A stretch of DNA of 64,000 bases. It comes from Actinernus sp. WN-2022 (Eukaryota > Cnidaria > Anthozoa > Actiniaria > Actinernidae). Shown one piece after another: positions 9,707-18,325 of this stretch (position 1 is the first letter of the stretch; every line of letters starts with the position of its first letter). The DNA lies in assembly GCA_030867875.1 (NCBI GenBank), contig JAOWCC010001634.1:58391860-58455859 (forward strand), read 5' to 3'. The notes under the pieces were generated by a model. That model saw only the letters and a list, made by a program, of their open reading frames with translations. It did no database searches and was not told the DNA's origin. The translations under genes were made by a program, and so were the position numbers.

Positions 9707-12700
9707 ATGGTGAGACCGCGTAGTGAGCCACTTCCACGGAGTCTAGCTCGAGAGGCAGGTGCTATTCTCGATGAGAGAGATGGAATGCTCGAGGGAGTGG
9801 AGATAGGCCGCCGTACTATTCGATGGCGCTTCTTCCAAGGTGTGGCAGGAGATTTGACCCCTAGGATCATGGAAAAGTTAGTTGCAAAGGTAACCACCAG
9901 CTTCTACCTGCGCTACAGCTACACCTATCGTATTCGCAATGTCAACGACGGTCGTGTGATGCTATTCTCCAAGACTGTCCCCGGCTCTCCATGGGTGAAC
10001 ATCCTAGAAGATGCAGAAGAGTGGATCAATAGCAAGGAGCTATCTCGATTGAATCCTGACAACATTAATCGACCAAATACCCAATGGGCCTTCGTGCGTT
10101 GGATCTACGTGGATGTCAAAGTCGTGATCGATCGTCAGCCTCTGTTGGGAACAGGCCCACTACCCCAATGGCTTCGCCATAAGAAAGGAATGCTTGCCCT
10201 TGATCGATATGGTGACAACCTATGTCTGTGGCGCTGCCTTGCCATGCATGAAGGAGCACGAGTAGATAGGTGTTGCGTCACAGCTCGAAGACTTGCCCAG
10301 AACTTCTATCGCCTGACAGCGCCCACGCAAGACGTTACCAGAACTTCCTTAGACCAGCTGGAGGAAGTCGAGTTGCACTTTGGAATCGGTATTCGGGTGT
10401 ATGAACCAACGGAGGATGGCGCTTGGCATCTTACGCGACATGCAGCTCACTACAAGCATACGATGACGATTGGGATATACGAAGGACACGCCTTCTATAT
10501 CAAGGACGTCAAAAAGCTAGGGAGCATCTACATATGTAATGACTGTAAGCAACGGTTCACACAGGCTGGCAGCCTCCAACGCCATGCAGATCGTTGCAGT
10601 CGTGGAGAAACGAAGATTGTTTGCCCCGGAAAAGTAATCACAGTACCCCAGTCGGCATACGAAAAAGCCTTCTGGCCAGAGAGCACCGCTAGCAAAGTCG
10701 CTCTATGCTGGTTGAAACGCGAAGCCGAAAGGATTGGGCAACACATTCATCACGCAGCTTGTGGGCATGGTGGAGAGCATTGGATCGAAGGAGCGCTGGT
10801 CGACGGCTACGAACCTCTTTCGAAAACCATCTTCCAATTTCATGGATGCTATTTCCATGGCTGCCCGAAATGCTTCCCTAGGGAAAGGAGGCTCTATCTC
10901 AAGACCTGCGAAAGAACGGAGAGTCTACGCGAGGCAGGTTATATAGTAGTGGAGGCTTGGAGTTGCTCTACAAAGAAGAAAAACAAGCCGGTTCCAACTC
11001 CAACGCAAACCGCCTATCCACATGCCATAGTTTACGATTTCGAAGCCTATCTCGATACAACGAAAGGAAGACAACCAACTGACCGATTGACCATCGAAAA
11101 CGTTCATGTCCCAATATCAGTATCAATTGCCGACACGTACGATCGAACGCCAACCCACATCTGTCGACGCGAACCAAAAGAACTTGTAGCCGCCTTTGTC
11201 GAAGAACTCCAACGAAGAGCGAAAGCAATCCGAGAAGTCATTGCGGAACGGTTCTGCCCCAAGACACCTGAATTCTCCTTTGACACCCTATCGAAGGCAC
11301 AACGGATGAGAATCGACGAATGGATCAGCCAAGTTCCAGTATTGGGATTCAACTCTGGCAGGTACGATCTCAACCTGATCAGGGAGCACTTCGTAGGAAC
11401 CATTGCCGACACCTGTCCAAAGGTCTGGGTGGCAAAGAAAGCCAACACCACTATGTTTCTCTTGACTCCCGATTTCCGTTTCCTCGATGTGATGAACTAC
11501 CTTGGACCTGGAACTTCCTATGAACGTTGGATCACCGCCTATGGATGCGAGTTGCAAAAGAGTTTCTTCCCATATGAGTGGTTTGACTCTCCTGACAAGT
11601 TGGATCACGTTGGATTACCAGACTATCCAGAGTGGGGTTCGAAGTTGAAAAGAGAACACCTACTATCTAGGGAAGAGTTCGAAGACTGCAAGCGCACCTT
11701 TCTCGACAAGGGAATGGAGACCTTTGCAGACTGGCTAAGATACTACAACAACCTAGACGTAGTTCCATTCCTAGAGGCACTCGAAAAGATGCGAGATTTC
11801 TATCATGAGAAGGGAGTAGACATGCTGAAAGACGCAGTGTCCATCCCAGGAGTCTCGCTACAGTTCCTGCTTCGAGGTAGTGTAGAAAGGGGAGCTGATA
11901 TGTATGCTCCAAGTAAGGAAGCCTACCACATGCTGAAAGGCGCTGTCGTGGGAGGTCCAAGCATAGTGTTCACCAGACGCCACGAAGCAGGAGTGACTAA
12001 GATTCGTAGTCATCAGGGTGGAACCAAAGTGTGTCGCAAAGTTCTTGGATACGATGCCAATGCCCTATATCTTTCCACGATGGAATTCGAAATGCCTTGT
12101 GGAAAAGAAGAGGTCGTTCACTATGATGAGCCAGGTCCAGAAGCCGAAAGATTTGTCGAATGTCTACGTGGTGGAACGTGGTTTGGATATGCAGAAGTAG
12201 ATATCGAGATACCAAAAGAATTGTGGCAGAAATTTGAGGAGATGCCCCCCTTCTTCTACAACAAGAAAATCCCCAAGGAAGCAATTCCTCCACAAATGTT
12301 GGCCTACCTTGAGAAGACTGGTAGAAAGCGCAGTGAGGAAACGAAGCTAGTTGGGAGTCTCTCTGGAAAGAAGTTGCTACTCTATGCTCCTCTTCTACTT
12401 TGGTATCTAGACCATGGCGCAGTGATCACTGCTGTCTACCGCACGATAGACTACGAACCCAAAGAAATCTTCGGATGGTTCGTGGACCAAGTCACTGAGG
12501 CGCGACGCATGGGAGACGTAGACAAAAGTAAAGCTTTGCTGGCAGATGTGTTCAAGCTACTAGGAAACAGCGCCTATGGAAAGTTGATCGAAGACTTGGG
12601 ACGCCAAACAAATGTCACCTATACAAAAGACGAGAAGATTGTGGACAAAGCATTGCGAAGTGTTTGGTTCGAAGACCTGGAAGAGATTGGCGAGGCATAC

Positions 12701-13297
12701 GAACTCGAGAGTAGGAAGGACCAGATCCGAATCAAACGCCCTTTCCAAGTAGGTATCGCTGTGTACCAGCTCGCAAAGCTGCGTATGCTTGAGTTCTACT
12801 ACGACTTCCTCGACAAGTACATCGATCGCAAGGATTTCGAATATATACAGATGGACACGGACAGTGCGTACATTGCCATCTCGGGAAATAGCCTCGATGA
12901 GGTTGTAAGACTCGAGCTACGTGAGGATTTCGAAGCCGAAAGGAAGGAATGGCTAGCTTGGGACAAGTGGAGCAGTCGTACCCCAGGACTCTTCAAACTC
13001 GAATTCGAAGGACAGCGCGCCATTGCCCTATGCTCGAAAGCCTACTACGTCGATACGGGTGGCAGCAAGAAGTATTCCGTCAAAGGTATGTCTAGGCGGC
13101 ACAACGACATTTCGTGGGATCGATTCGAAGCAGCCCTCCAGGGTAGTATCGACATAGCGAATAACCGAGGCTTCCGCCTATTGCCAGAAGGTATGGCAAC
13201 CTACGAACAACAGAAGCTTGGGCTATCGGCTTACTACGACAAAAGACGCGTTCTTCCCGATGGAATCCACACCGAGCCAATAGAGTACGCTGTCTAG
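9707..13297 (+). CDS. polB: Protein-primed family B DNA polymerase (Polinton type)
   Basis: 1196 codons, intact. Exonuclease motifs are visible: ExoI VYDFEAY (D444, E446), ExoII FNSGRYDL (N549, D554) and ExoIII YYNNLD (Y680, D684). Polymerase motif A is YDANALYL (D783), motif B is KLLGNSAYGK (950-959), motif C is DTDS (1050-1053) and the KxY motif is KAYY (1111-1114). The N-terminal third holds an OTU-like signature (D170-x2-C173, H261) and a C2HC zinc finger (C277, C280, H293, C297). It should replicate the element from its termini with a protein primer. Its stop overlaps the integrase stop by 4 nt (convergent). No intron. The call is firm; the OTU-like activity is inference. Confidence 0.95.
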   Translation: MVRPRSEPLPRSLAREAGAILDERDGMLEGVEIGRRTIRWRFFQGVAGDLTPRIMEKLVAKVTTSFYLRYSYTYRIRNVNDGRVMLFSKTVPGSPWVNILEDAEEWINSKELSRLNPDNINRPNTQWAFVRWIYVDVKVVIDRQPLLGTGPLPQWLRHKKGMLALDRYGDNLCLWRCLAMHEGARVDRCCVTARRLAQNFYRLTAPTQDVTRTSLDQLEEVELHFGIGIRVYEPTEDGAWHLTRHAAHYKHTMTIGIYEGHAFYIKDVKKLGSIYICNDCKQRFTQAGSLQRHADRCSRGETKIVCPGKVITVPQSAYEKAFWPESTASKVALCWLKREAERIGQHIHHAACGHGGEHWIEGALVDGYEPLSKTIFQFHGCYFHGCPKCFPRERRLYLKTCERTESLREAGYIVVEAWSCSTKKKNKPVPTPTQTAYPHAIVYDFEAYLDTTKGRQPTDRLTIENVHVPISVSIADTYDRTPTHICRREPKELVAAFVEELQRRAKAIREVIAERFCPKTPEFSFDTLSKAQRMRIDEWISQVPVLGFNSGRYDLNLIREHFVGTIADTCPKVWVAKKANTTMFLLTPDFRFLDVMNYLGPGTSYERWITAYGCELQKSFFPYEWFDSPDKLDHVGLPDYPEWGSKLKREHLLSREEFEDCKRTFLDKGMETFADWLRYYNNLDVVPFLEALEKMRDFYHEKGVDMLKDAVSIPGVSLQFLLRGSVERGADMYAPSKEAYHMLKGAVVGGPSIVFTRRHEAGVTKIRSHQGGTKVCRKVLGYDANALYLSTMEFEMPCGKEEVVHYDEPGPEAERFVECLRGGTWFGYAEVDIEIPKELWQKFEEMPPFFYNKKIPKEAIPPQMLAYLEKTGRKRSEETKLVGSLSGKKLLLYAPLLLWYLDHGAVITAVYRTIDYEPKEIFGWFVDQVTEARRMGDVDKSKALLADVFKLLGNSAYGKLIEDLGRQTNVTYTKDEKIVDKALRSVWFEDLEEIGEAYELESRKDQIRIKRPFQVGIAVYQLAKLRMLEFYYDFLDKYIDRKDFEYIQMDTDSAYIAISGNSLDEVVRLELREDFEAERKEWLAWDKWSSRTPGLFKLEFEGQRAIALCSKAYYVDTGGSKKYSVKGMSRRHNDISWDRFEAALQGSIDIANNRGFRLLPEGMATYEQQKLGLSAYYDKRRVLPDGIHTEPIEYAV

Positions 13298-14331
13298 CGT
13301 CTGGGTACAAACATAATTCCTTTTGGTGGTAGTTCCGTATCCCTAGGAACGACTTGTAGCTCTTCACGAACGAATCCACGTTTGGGTGCGACCTTCTCCC
13401 CTTCTCGCTTCGCAAGGTAGTAAAGCACAGGCTGGCCCGAAGATACTACACTTCGCGAAATGGTGTATATCTGCAAACTCCACACAGGATCAGTAGCTCT
13501 ACGTTTTTCACCCCCTTCCAATTCTCCTGGTGCGTAAAGATATCGAACTAAAACGTCGAATGGTAGGCGCTCTTCTCTCAATCCAACAGTGCGCGAATAT
13601 GTAGGAGTCTTTAGATCTACTTGTTGCTTCACTACAGAATTTGATGGCTCCTTTCCTGTAAGTCGAGTCACCTCACTGTTCAGGGCTTTGATAACCATTG
13701 GTAAACGAACTACCCATTCTCTACTACGCTCATCCGATCCTTCCGAAGTAAGTACCATCTCTTGTGCATACTGATACCCAAACAATCTCTCAGCTAGAGT
13801 TCTATTTGCTCGTTCGACGAAGCCTTGCGCTCTATGATTACCAGCCTCACCTCGTTGAACTTTCGTACCATGTAGTTCTAGCGTTTCAGACATACGTCCC
13901 ATGAATTCTCTACCAGGATCTACTTGCAACGTCTTTGGCCATTCTAGTGGACTACGTTTATAGATTCGTTCGAATGCCGCAGAAACTTCACCACTATCTT
14001 TAGATGCCAAAGGTTCGGCTTCTTTGTATCGAGAAGCTACGTCGATTACTACCAATGCGTACTTGTATAGATTCCGTCCACGCCCAGGTCGATCGTGTGG
14101 TAGAAATATCAAATCAGCTTGGTGGACTTCATTTGGTTTCGATACAGTCCAATGGGGTCGTGGAATGTGTTTTGGTGGTGGTAGATATACTTGCCATATA
14201 GATTGCTTTTCCAACCAACTCCTAGCTACGTCTTCTGATGCTTTCGCTGCTACCGATAGCTTACCGATTGCAGAGTGACCTTTCCAATAGCCCATAGGAC
14301 CATAGAAGATATTCGCAAGTTTAGAATCCAT
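13294..14331 (-). CDS. Retroviral-type DDE integrase (Polinton INT)
   Basis: 345 aa from the MDSKL start, chosen because the element 2 homologue starts MDAKL; the longer open frame upstream would need a non-ATG start. The catalytic triad sits in HQADL (D73), VDPGREF (D138) and FVERANRT (E173), 35 positions between the last two as in retroviral integrases. The tail (about 255-300) has the basic/aromatic pattern of the chromo- or SH3-like end of Polinton integrases. It inserts the element into host DNA, and the 5-bp duplication is its expected footprint. A TGTTGAAGG word and a TATAG box lie just upstream. Confidence 0.93.
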   Translation of the reverse strand: MDSKLANIFYGPMGYWKGHSAIGKLSVAAKASEDVARSWLEKQSIWQVYLPPPKHIPRPHWTVSKPNEVHQADLIFLPHDRPGRGRNLYKYALVVIDVASRYKEAEPLASKDSGEVSAAFERIYKRSPLEWPKTLQVDPGREFMGRMSETLELHGTKVQRGEAGNHRAQGFVERANRTLAERLFGYQYAQEMVLTSEGSDERSREWVVRLPMVIKALNSEVTRLTGKEPSNSVVKQQVDLKTPTYSRTVGLREERLPFDVLVRYLYAPGELEGGEKRRATDPVWSLQIYTISRSVVSSGQPVLYYLAKREGEKVAPKRGFVREELQVVPRDTELPPKGIMFVPRR

Positions 14332-14344
14332 CATGCATCTATAC

Positions 14345-14440
14345 ATTCTAACCTTCAACAGATGAAAAAAAAAAAAGAAAAGAATAAGAACCAGGCCTCA
14401 TTCCTTTCTTTTTTCCTTTTTTTTTTTTCGTTTTTTTTTT
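14345..14440. terminator. A-tract/T-tract stem-loop between gene blocks
   Basis: A run of A with AGAAAAGAATAAG faces a CTTTCTTTTTTCC T-run, making an imperfect A:T stem with a short CAGGCCT-containing loop. It lies between the 3' end of the 141-codon gene and the integrase start, both on minus. A second such hairpin sits at 23700-23753 in the same context. A transcription-end role is inferred. Confidence 0.4.
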
Positions 14441-14599
14441 TAGTAGTAACCTAGTAGTAGCTTAGTAGTAGCTTAGTAGTAGCTAGTAGTAGCTTAGTAG
14501 TAGCTAGTAGTAGCTTAGTAGTAGCTTAGTAGTAGCTTAGTAGTAGATTAGTAGTAGCTTAGTAGTAGCTTAGTAGTAGCTTAGTAGTAGTACCTAGTA
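14441..14599. repeat. TAGTAGTAGCT microsatellite inside element 1
   Basis: About 13 units of TAGTAGTAGCT(TA) with small length changes. The AGTAGTAG core equals the first 8 bases of the element's own termini. It occupies the gap between the integrase and the next gene. Confidence 0.85.
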
Positions 14600-14604
14600 C
14601 GTTT

Positions 14605-15030
14605 CTATAGCCATTTACTAATAGCGTATCCAGCGCCTAGCATTCCACCACCGACGTAGAGCAACTCACCAGTCTTCTGATTGTTTGAGGGTCGGTAGTA
14701 GTCAGATAAGCGGGGTTCTTTTATCCCTTTGAGCCGTTCTAGCGCCTTATGTGACTTATCGGATTGCACTAAGGCTTCATTGGTATCTCTTTGAGCGTTG
14801 TGTGCGTCGCGTTCAAGACCTTCCTGCTTTTGTGTATAGTCGTATAATCTTTGACGTTTTTTTCTATACGCTTTCATTTCACGTTCTAGTTTTTCGCTGG
14901 CCCTATCGTGTCTCTCTCGTTCTGTATCTGTATCACCCTTTCCAAGCATTCTAGCTAGTATGCCACCACCAGTAAATGCCGTCGCATTCAAAATAGCGCC
15001 GAAAATGGCCATTCCAATTGCTGCTGCCAT
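14605..15030 (-). CDS. Conserved Polinton coiled-coil protein with hydrophobic ends
   Basis: 141 aa. Residues 1-30 are hydrophobic and glycine-rich (AIFGAILNATAFTGGG). A charged heptad region of about 35-105 follows, then PRLSDYYRPS (about 109-118) and a hydrophobic tail. The YYRPS block and the NATAF start recur in the element 2 homologue (39312-39736), showing selection on both. The pattern suggests a membrane-anchored virion or assembly protein; the function is unknown. Its ATG overlaps the preceding gene's stop by 1 nt (TAATG), the tightest linkage in this minus-strand cluster. Confidence 0.82.
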   Translation of the reverse strand: MAAAIGMAIFGAILNATAFTGGGILARMLGKGDTDTERERHDRASEKLEREMKAYRKKRQRLYDYTQKQEGLERDAHNAQRDTNEALVQSDKSHKALERLKGIKEPRLSDYYRPSNNQKTGELLYVGGGMLGAGYAISKWL

Positions 15031-15239
15031 TACGGTATGATCTTTTGTTTCTCAAGATATTGCTTTGCGTATAAGCTACCAAGTATCACAGCAGTCCACT
15101 TTGCGTAATTCACTAGGGAAGAAGAAGGATCGCTAAGCATAGATTCCTTGGTAGTCTTTTTTATGATCCACCCAATACCAGAAGCGAGTCCAACAATTAT
15201 AGATGCATTGGTTGCCGTCTTCATCAATTCCTTATCCAT
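15030..15239 (-). CDS. Small conserved Polinton membrane protein
   Basis: 69 aa with two hydrophobic stretches (about 12-26 and 44-58). The motif DPSSSLVNYAKW and the tail YLEKQKIIP are both matched in element 2 (39738-39965: DPSTSIVNYLKW, YLEDRKNIP). Such conservation in a tiny ORF supports a real gene. The ATG at 15237-15239 follows a TATATATAG box by about 10 bases. Probably a membrane or virion component; function unknown. Confidence 0.82.
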   Translation of the reverse strand: MDKELMKTATNASIIVGLASGIGWIIKKTTKESMLSDPSSSLVNYAKWTAVILGSLYAKQYLEKQKIIP

Positions 15240-15277
15240 CTCGACATATATATAGTATGGTCTCGAGTCTTTAAGTG
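15240..15277 (-). promoter_or_regulatory. TATA-type box before the 69-codon gene
   Basis: Read on minus, ACTATATATATGTCGAG ends directly before ATGGATAAG. It is the same kind of AT palindrome as at 18301-18325 and 21298-21338. Confidence 0.5.
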
Positions 15278-15631
15278 TTACTCCATGTCTAGCATCGTAA
15301 GCTTTGCCGGAGCTGCAGGTCGTGTCGTGCTAACGTCGGCAGCTCGCGTGTTGCCATCTACATACTTCTTGTACGCAAAGTACGTGCCAAACAATGTAGC
15401 GCCAGTACCGATGACTGCGAGGATAGTCAGGTTTTCGAACCGACCTTTCTCTACGTCGGTTTCTTTGGACGGTTCATTTTCACGTTCTATCACCATCCTT
15501 TGAGCTTCTTTTGCACGGGCAGTGACCTTCTCCCAAGCTAATTTTCCTGCTGCAACGCGCTTTGGGTTTTTTACCTTAGTTGGTACAGTCGTCGGAGGAT
15601 TCGCAGTTATCTGATCCGTCTGTCCTTCCAT
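15278..15631 (-). CDS. Small basic membrane protein, tandem copy A
   Basis: 117 aa from the MEGQ start, which directly follows a CATATACCTACTATATC box. The N-terminal block NPPTTVPTKV...PKRVAAGK is basic and proline-rich. A single hydrophobic segment (about 65-85) is followed by a short Ala/Pro tail. The block KMKDPKRVAAGKA in element 2 (40012-40393) marks the same family. It overlaps the 3' end of copy B by 56 nt. Likely a membrane-linked virion protein; function unknown. Confidence 0.75.
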   Translation of the reverse strand: MEGQTDQITANPPTTVPTKVKNPKRVAAGKLAWEKVTARAKEAQRMVIERENEPSKETDVEKGRFENLTILAVIGTGATLFGTYFAYKKYVDGNTRAADVSTTRPAAPAKLTMLDME

Positions 15632-15941
15632 CTTGCTTTGATATAGTAGGTATATGTGAAGGTTCAACAGTTGTACCAGGAATGAACGCTTCGATCAGTA
15701 TGTCGCCTATACCAATCAATAAAGCGCCTGTATAAAACAATAAGACGCTTGTGCCAACTAAGAAAGCGCTCATGTCGACCAGTATGTCGCCTGCGTCGAT
15801 AACTGCGAAGACAGTATTAGTAGGTGCGCTTTCGAACCAACCTTTCTCTTTGCGTAGTTCTTTTCCAGCCGTAGCGCGCTTTGGATCTTCTACCTTAGTT
15901 GGTACAGTTGTCGGAGGATTCGCAGTTATCTGTCCTTCCAT
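15576..15941 (-). CDS. Small basic membrane protein, tandem copy B
   Basis: 121 aa, starting MEGQITANPP like copy A and sharing its PTKV.DPKR block and upstream box. The rest has diverged to two hydrophobic segments (about 45-95), then a Ser/Asp/Cys tail that is near-identical to the tail of the 184-codon gene before it. The arrangement shows a ~300-bp tandem duplication that copied the end of that gene, its intergenic box and the start of copy A. Element 2 has only one copy. It may be functional or a passenger. Confidence 0.65.
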   Translation of the reverse strand: MEGQITANPPTTVPTKVEDPKRATAGKELRKEKGWFESAPTNTVFAVIDAGDILVDMSAFLVGTSVLLFYTGALLIGIGDILIEAFIPGTTVEPSHIPTISKQDGRTDGSDNCESSDDCTN

Positions 15942-16449
15942 CCTGATTCGATATAGTAGGTATATGTGGAGGTTCAACAGGTGTACCAGGAATGACTATG
16001 TGATCAGCTACATTGAACAAGACACTAGCTAGAGCTACAAATCGACCGTGTTTAAGTGCTAATCGACCAGCCGCCATAGATATCTGATGGCGGGCTAATT
16101 GGTTTTCTTGTAGATCCTTAAACAGTGCTTGTTGGTTGTCTAGTGTAGCTACGTATGAGACTGCGCGAGTAACTTGACGTAGTACACCATCTACTAAGTG
16201 TACCGTTATTTGATTCGCTACTACGGCCTGGTATCTACTATATAAGCGTTTTACGTCCTTCTCAGATAGTTTAGTTATATCTGTTAGGGAGAAATTCTGT
16301 CCTAGACATTCTTTCGTTTTACCCAATACAGCTAAGGTCTTAAGTACTTCCCGATATTCTTCTATATCCTCCAATTCGGTTGAAAAGTCCAATTTGGGTG
16401 GTGGGCCTGTTACATCCTCACCGAATATCTCGAGTATTTCTTTATCCAT
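15895..16449 (-). CDS. Conserved Polinton protein of unknown function (184 aa)
   Basis: Starts MDKEILEIFGEDVTGPPP; the motif GEDVTGPPP is identical in the element 2 homologue (40421-40894). Other shared blocks are YQAVVA (about 94-99), a hydrophobic helix after it, and RFVALAS near the end. The C-terminal extension past about residue 150 matches the tail of copy B and is absent from element 2, so it arose with the local duplication. Its start overlaps the ATPase stop by 8 nt. Possibly structural or virion-associated. Confidence 0.78.
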   Translation of the reverse strand: MDKEILEIFGEDVTGPPPKLDFSTELEDIEEYREVLKTLAVLGKTKECLGQNFSLTDITKLSEKDVKRLYSRYQAVVANQITVHLVDGVLRQVTRAVSYVATLDNQQALFKDLQENQLARHQISMAAGRLALKHGRFVALASVLFNVADHIVIPGTPVEPPHIPTISNQDGRTDNCESSDNCTN

Positions 16450-17065
16450 GATAATATGTTGTAGGTGCTGGGAGCTCTAACACTACCTCGAAAGGATGGC
16501 GGAGACAGAAGCACATGCGAGCGAACTTATGGGATCCAAGTATCGTTCGTAACTCTTTGCATTCTTGCGAGCCTCCATAATCCTCAAATATCCTTTTGCC
16601 ATCTACGGCCGATGCTGTATGGAATGCTACTACGATAGCTACGTTCTCACGGAAGGGTTTACATATGCTCGTTAGTTGTTGGGACAGCACCCAAACGGAA
16701 AGCCCTATATGTCGTGCAGAAAAGGCTAAGTCCACTAGCTTGTCAGTTCGTTTCTTGACGTCCTTCGATGCGGCGCAATCATCGAGAATCAATAGAGTAT
16801 TGGTACCTGACCAAAATGTTGCGCAAATACTCAAAGTAGCATCGATGGCATCCTGCGGTGGTGACATGACGAAGAAACGAGGATCTCGATTTGCAAATCC
16901 ACGATAAGTTTTGTTGTGGGCATACGTAGGACAAATCAGTACTATGTAATCGAACTTACCACGAAATGATCCACGAAGTTGTTCTATGAGAAACGCAGTC
17001 TTCCCACAATTCGTTGGACCGACTATGAGTGCGTTGAACGGCACGTGCTCTACGAGAGAATCCAT
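16442..17065 (-). CDS. Genome-packaging ATPase (A32/FtsK-HerA type)
   Basis: 207 aa. Walker A is GPTNCGKT (16-23), Walker B is LLILDD (91-96) and the SQQL motif (128-131) is the polar sensor typical of viral packaging ATPases. Length fits the Polinton ATPase family. It should drive DNA into capsids using ATP. Its ATG overlaps the capsid gene's stop by 1 nt (TGATG), giving the usual ATPase-capsid pairing. A short AGTATATTATACT box is just upstream. Confidence 0.93.
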   Translation of the reverse strand: MDSLVEHVPFNALIVGPTNCGKTAFLIEQLRGSFRGKFDYIVLICPTYAHNKTYRGFANRDPRFFVMSPPQDAIDATLSICATFWSGTNTLLILDDCAASKDVKKRTDKLVDLAFSARHIGLSVWVLSQQLTSICKPFRENVAIVVAFHTASAVDGKRIFEDYGGSQECKELRTILGSHKFARMCFCLRHPFEVVLELPAPTTYYHG

Positions 17066-18300
17066 CAGTATAATATACTCTGCAGAGATCTGTTCAATAT
17101 CGTAACCTGAGCATCCGCAAGGACATAGATGTGCATTTTCACATTTCCACTTCCCTTTGCAGTTCTATGTATGCGAATGTCGATGTCCTTTCCACTGCCG
17201 GTTTGTGCCAAGCCATCACCATGAACGGTGGAATCTTTTGCTGTGCGACAATCGATTAGGATAGCGAATCTATTTTCAAAGAACTTCTTTGGAGTCATGG
17301 AAGTATTGGGTGTACCAAACCAGCCTCTTGCAGCCTCCCAGAAATCTAGGGGAAGCATGCCGCTTGGAAAGAGTCTGTTGGGAATCCCGTTGACATCTAC
17401 TTCTACCTTCGAAATATCTGGATTCGAGAATGCTTCACTATCTCGCGTGCCAATGGTAGGTGGATCTATGAATAGTAGAAGTAGTCCAGCAAAGGATCGT
17501 CGTGGAACATTAACGTTTTGAGATATCAAAGTATCGGATGTTTTAGCGATATCTACTGTCTTGAAGTGAACAGCGTAGTTGTATAGGAGTGCAGCACCTA
17601 TTTCGTACTTGTGAAGTGCACTACTAGCCAGCGTTCCGTCCCTGATTGCTTCGTATTCTAGTTGGATGTTGGTAAGTTGGTACGTACCTATCTTCGTCGT
17701 ATCCGATCCAATTACGACCTCGTTGGCAGGCGCTAGAGTCAACTCGAATGTAATGGTACTTTCTAAGGCATATGGATATAGAACTCCATGTTGTGTCAGA
17801 ATGTCAACATCTAATGGAATCCTATACTTGGAACCACATGCAGCTAGGAGCGCGTTGTCTGCAGCAGACGAAGTACTTGCGTCACCAGCTTTCGATCGTA
17901 GCTTGTTTACGTTCTCTGATTGAATGCCTTGTTGTACTCTAGACTCTCTCTCCTGCGTAGATAGGTATACATCAGAGTACGTTTGTAGGAGGTCTGGCCT
18001 GACAAGGTCTTCTACTGTTTCAGCTCCCATCCTACAGATTCTACGCATGACCAAGCAGCGTCCAACGTTCGAAACGACTCTGTTATTCACATGTCCACCA
18101 GATAGTACGATGTCGCCCAATAGCGCTAAGCTACCAGGTACTAGTACTACGCCTTCTTCTAGCTTTGGGACTTCTACGTATAGAGTCTCACCTGGATTGG
18201 CAGATGATCGAGTGAAAGTTTTCCTATACAAGTCTCGCGGAGCCTTGAGTGCATCAGGCTCTCTTCGTGCTTGCATGGGATCCAACCTTAATGAGATCAT
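17065..18300 (-). CDS. Major capsid protein, double jelly-roll
   Basis: 411 aa from MISLRLDPM. The upstream in-frame extension to 18498 is rejected because it runs through the bidirectional promoter into the next gene and element 2 also starts MISS. Hallmarks of the Polinton capsid are YRIPLD (159-164), YPYAL (175-179) and FELTLAP (185-191), and an F-E-N-RF-A-ILID strand late in the protein. The C-terminus MHIYVLADAQV is kept in element 2. It would form the hexon-like trimer of an icosahedral virion. The family call is from pattern memory, not a search. Confidence 0.85.
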   Translation of the reverse strand: MISLRLDPMQARREPDALKAPRDLYRKTFTRSSANPGETLYVEVPKLEEGVVLVPGSLALLGDIVLSGGHVNNRVVSNVGRCLVMRRICRMGAETVEDLVRPDLLQTYSDVYLSTQERESRVQQGIQSENVNKLRSKAGDASTSSAADNALLAACGSKYRIPLDVDILTQHGVLYPYALESTITFELTLAPANEVVIGSDTTKIGTYQLTNIQLEYEAIRDGTLASSALHKYEIGAALLYNYAVHFKTVDIAKTSDTLISQNVNVPRRSFAGLLLLFIDPPTIGTRDSEAFSNPDISKVEVDVNGIPNRLFPSGMLPLDFWEAARGWFGTPNTSMTPKKFFENRFAILIDCRTAKDSTVHGDGLAQTGSGKDIDIRIHRTAKGSGNVKMHIYVLADAQVTILNRSLQSILY

Positions 18301-18325
18301 GTTGAATATAACTATACATATAATT
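18301..18325. promoter_or_regulatory. 25-bp divergent promoter between capsid and 376-codon gene
   Basis: The whole gap between two divergent ATGs is GTTGAATATAACTATACATA plus 5 bases. TATAACTATA reads similarly on both strands and GTTGAA sits at the capsid side. There is no room for anything but overlapping core promoters. Confidence 0.65.

Noticed and set aside
11104..11608. Minus-strand ORFs of 60-115 codons across the polymerase
   Set aside because: Shadows of a strongly coding plus frame with all polymerase motifs.
14441..14599. CRISPR-like array
   Set aside because: No unique spacers; it is a simple 11-13-bp microsatellite in eukaryotic DNA.
17924..18325. Upstream 134-codon extension of the 376-codon gene, and the matching 66-codon extension of the capsid gene to 18498
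   Set aside because: Each runs antisense through the other gene and through a 25-bp promoter; the element 2 capsid starts at the equivalent of MISL.
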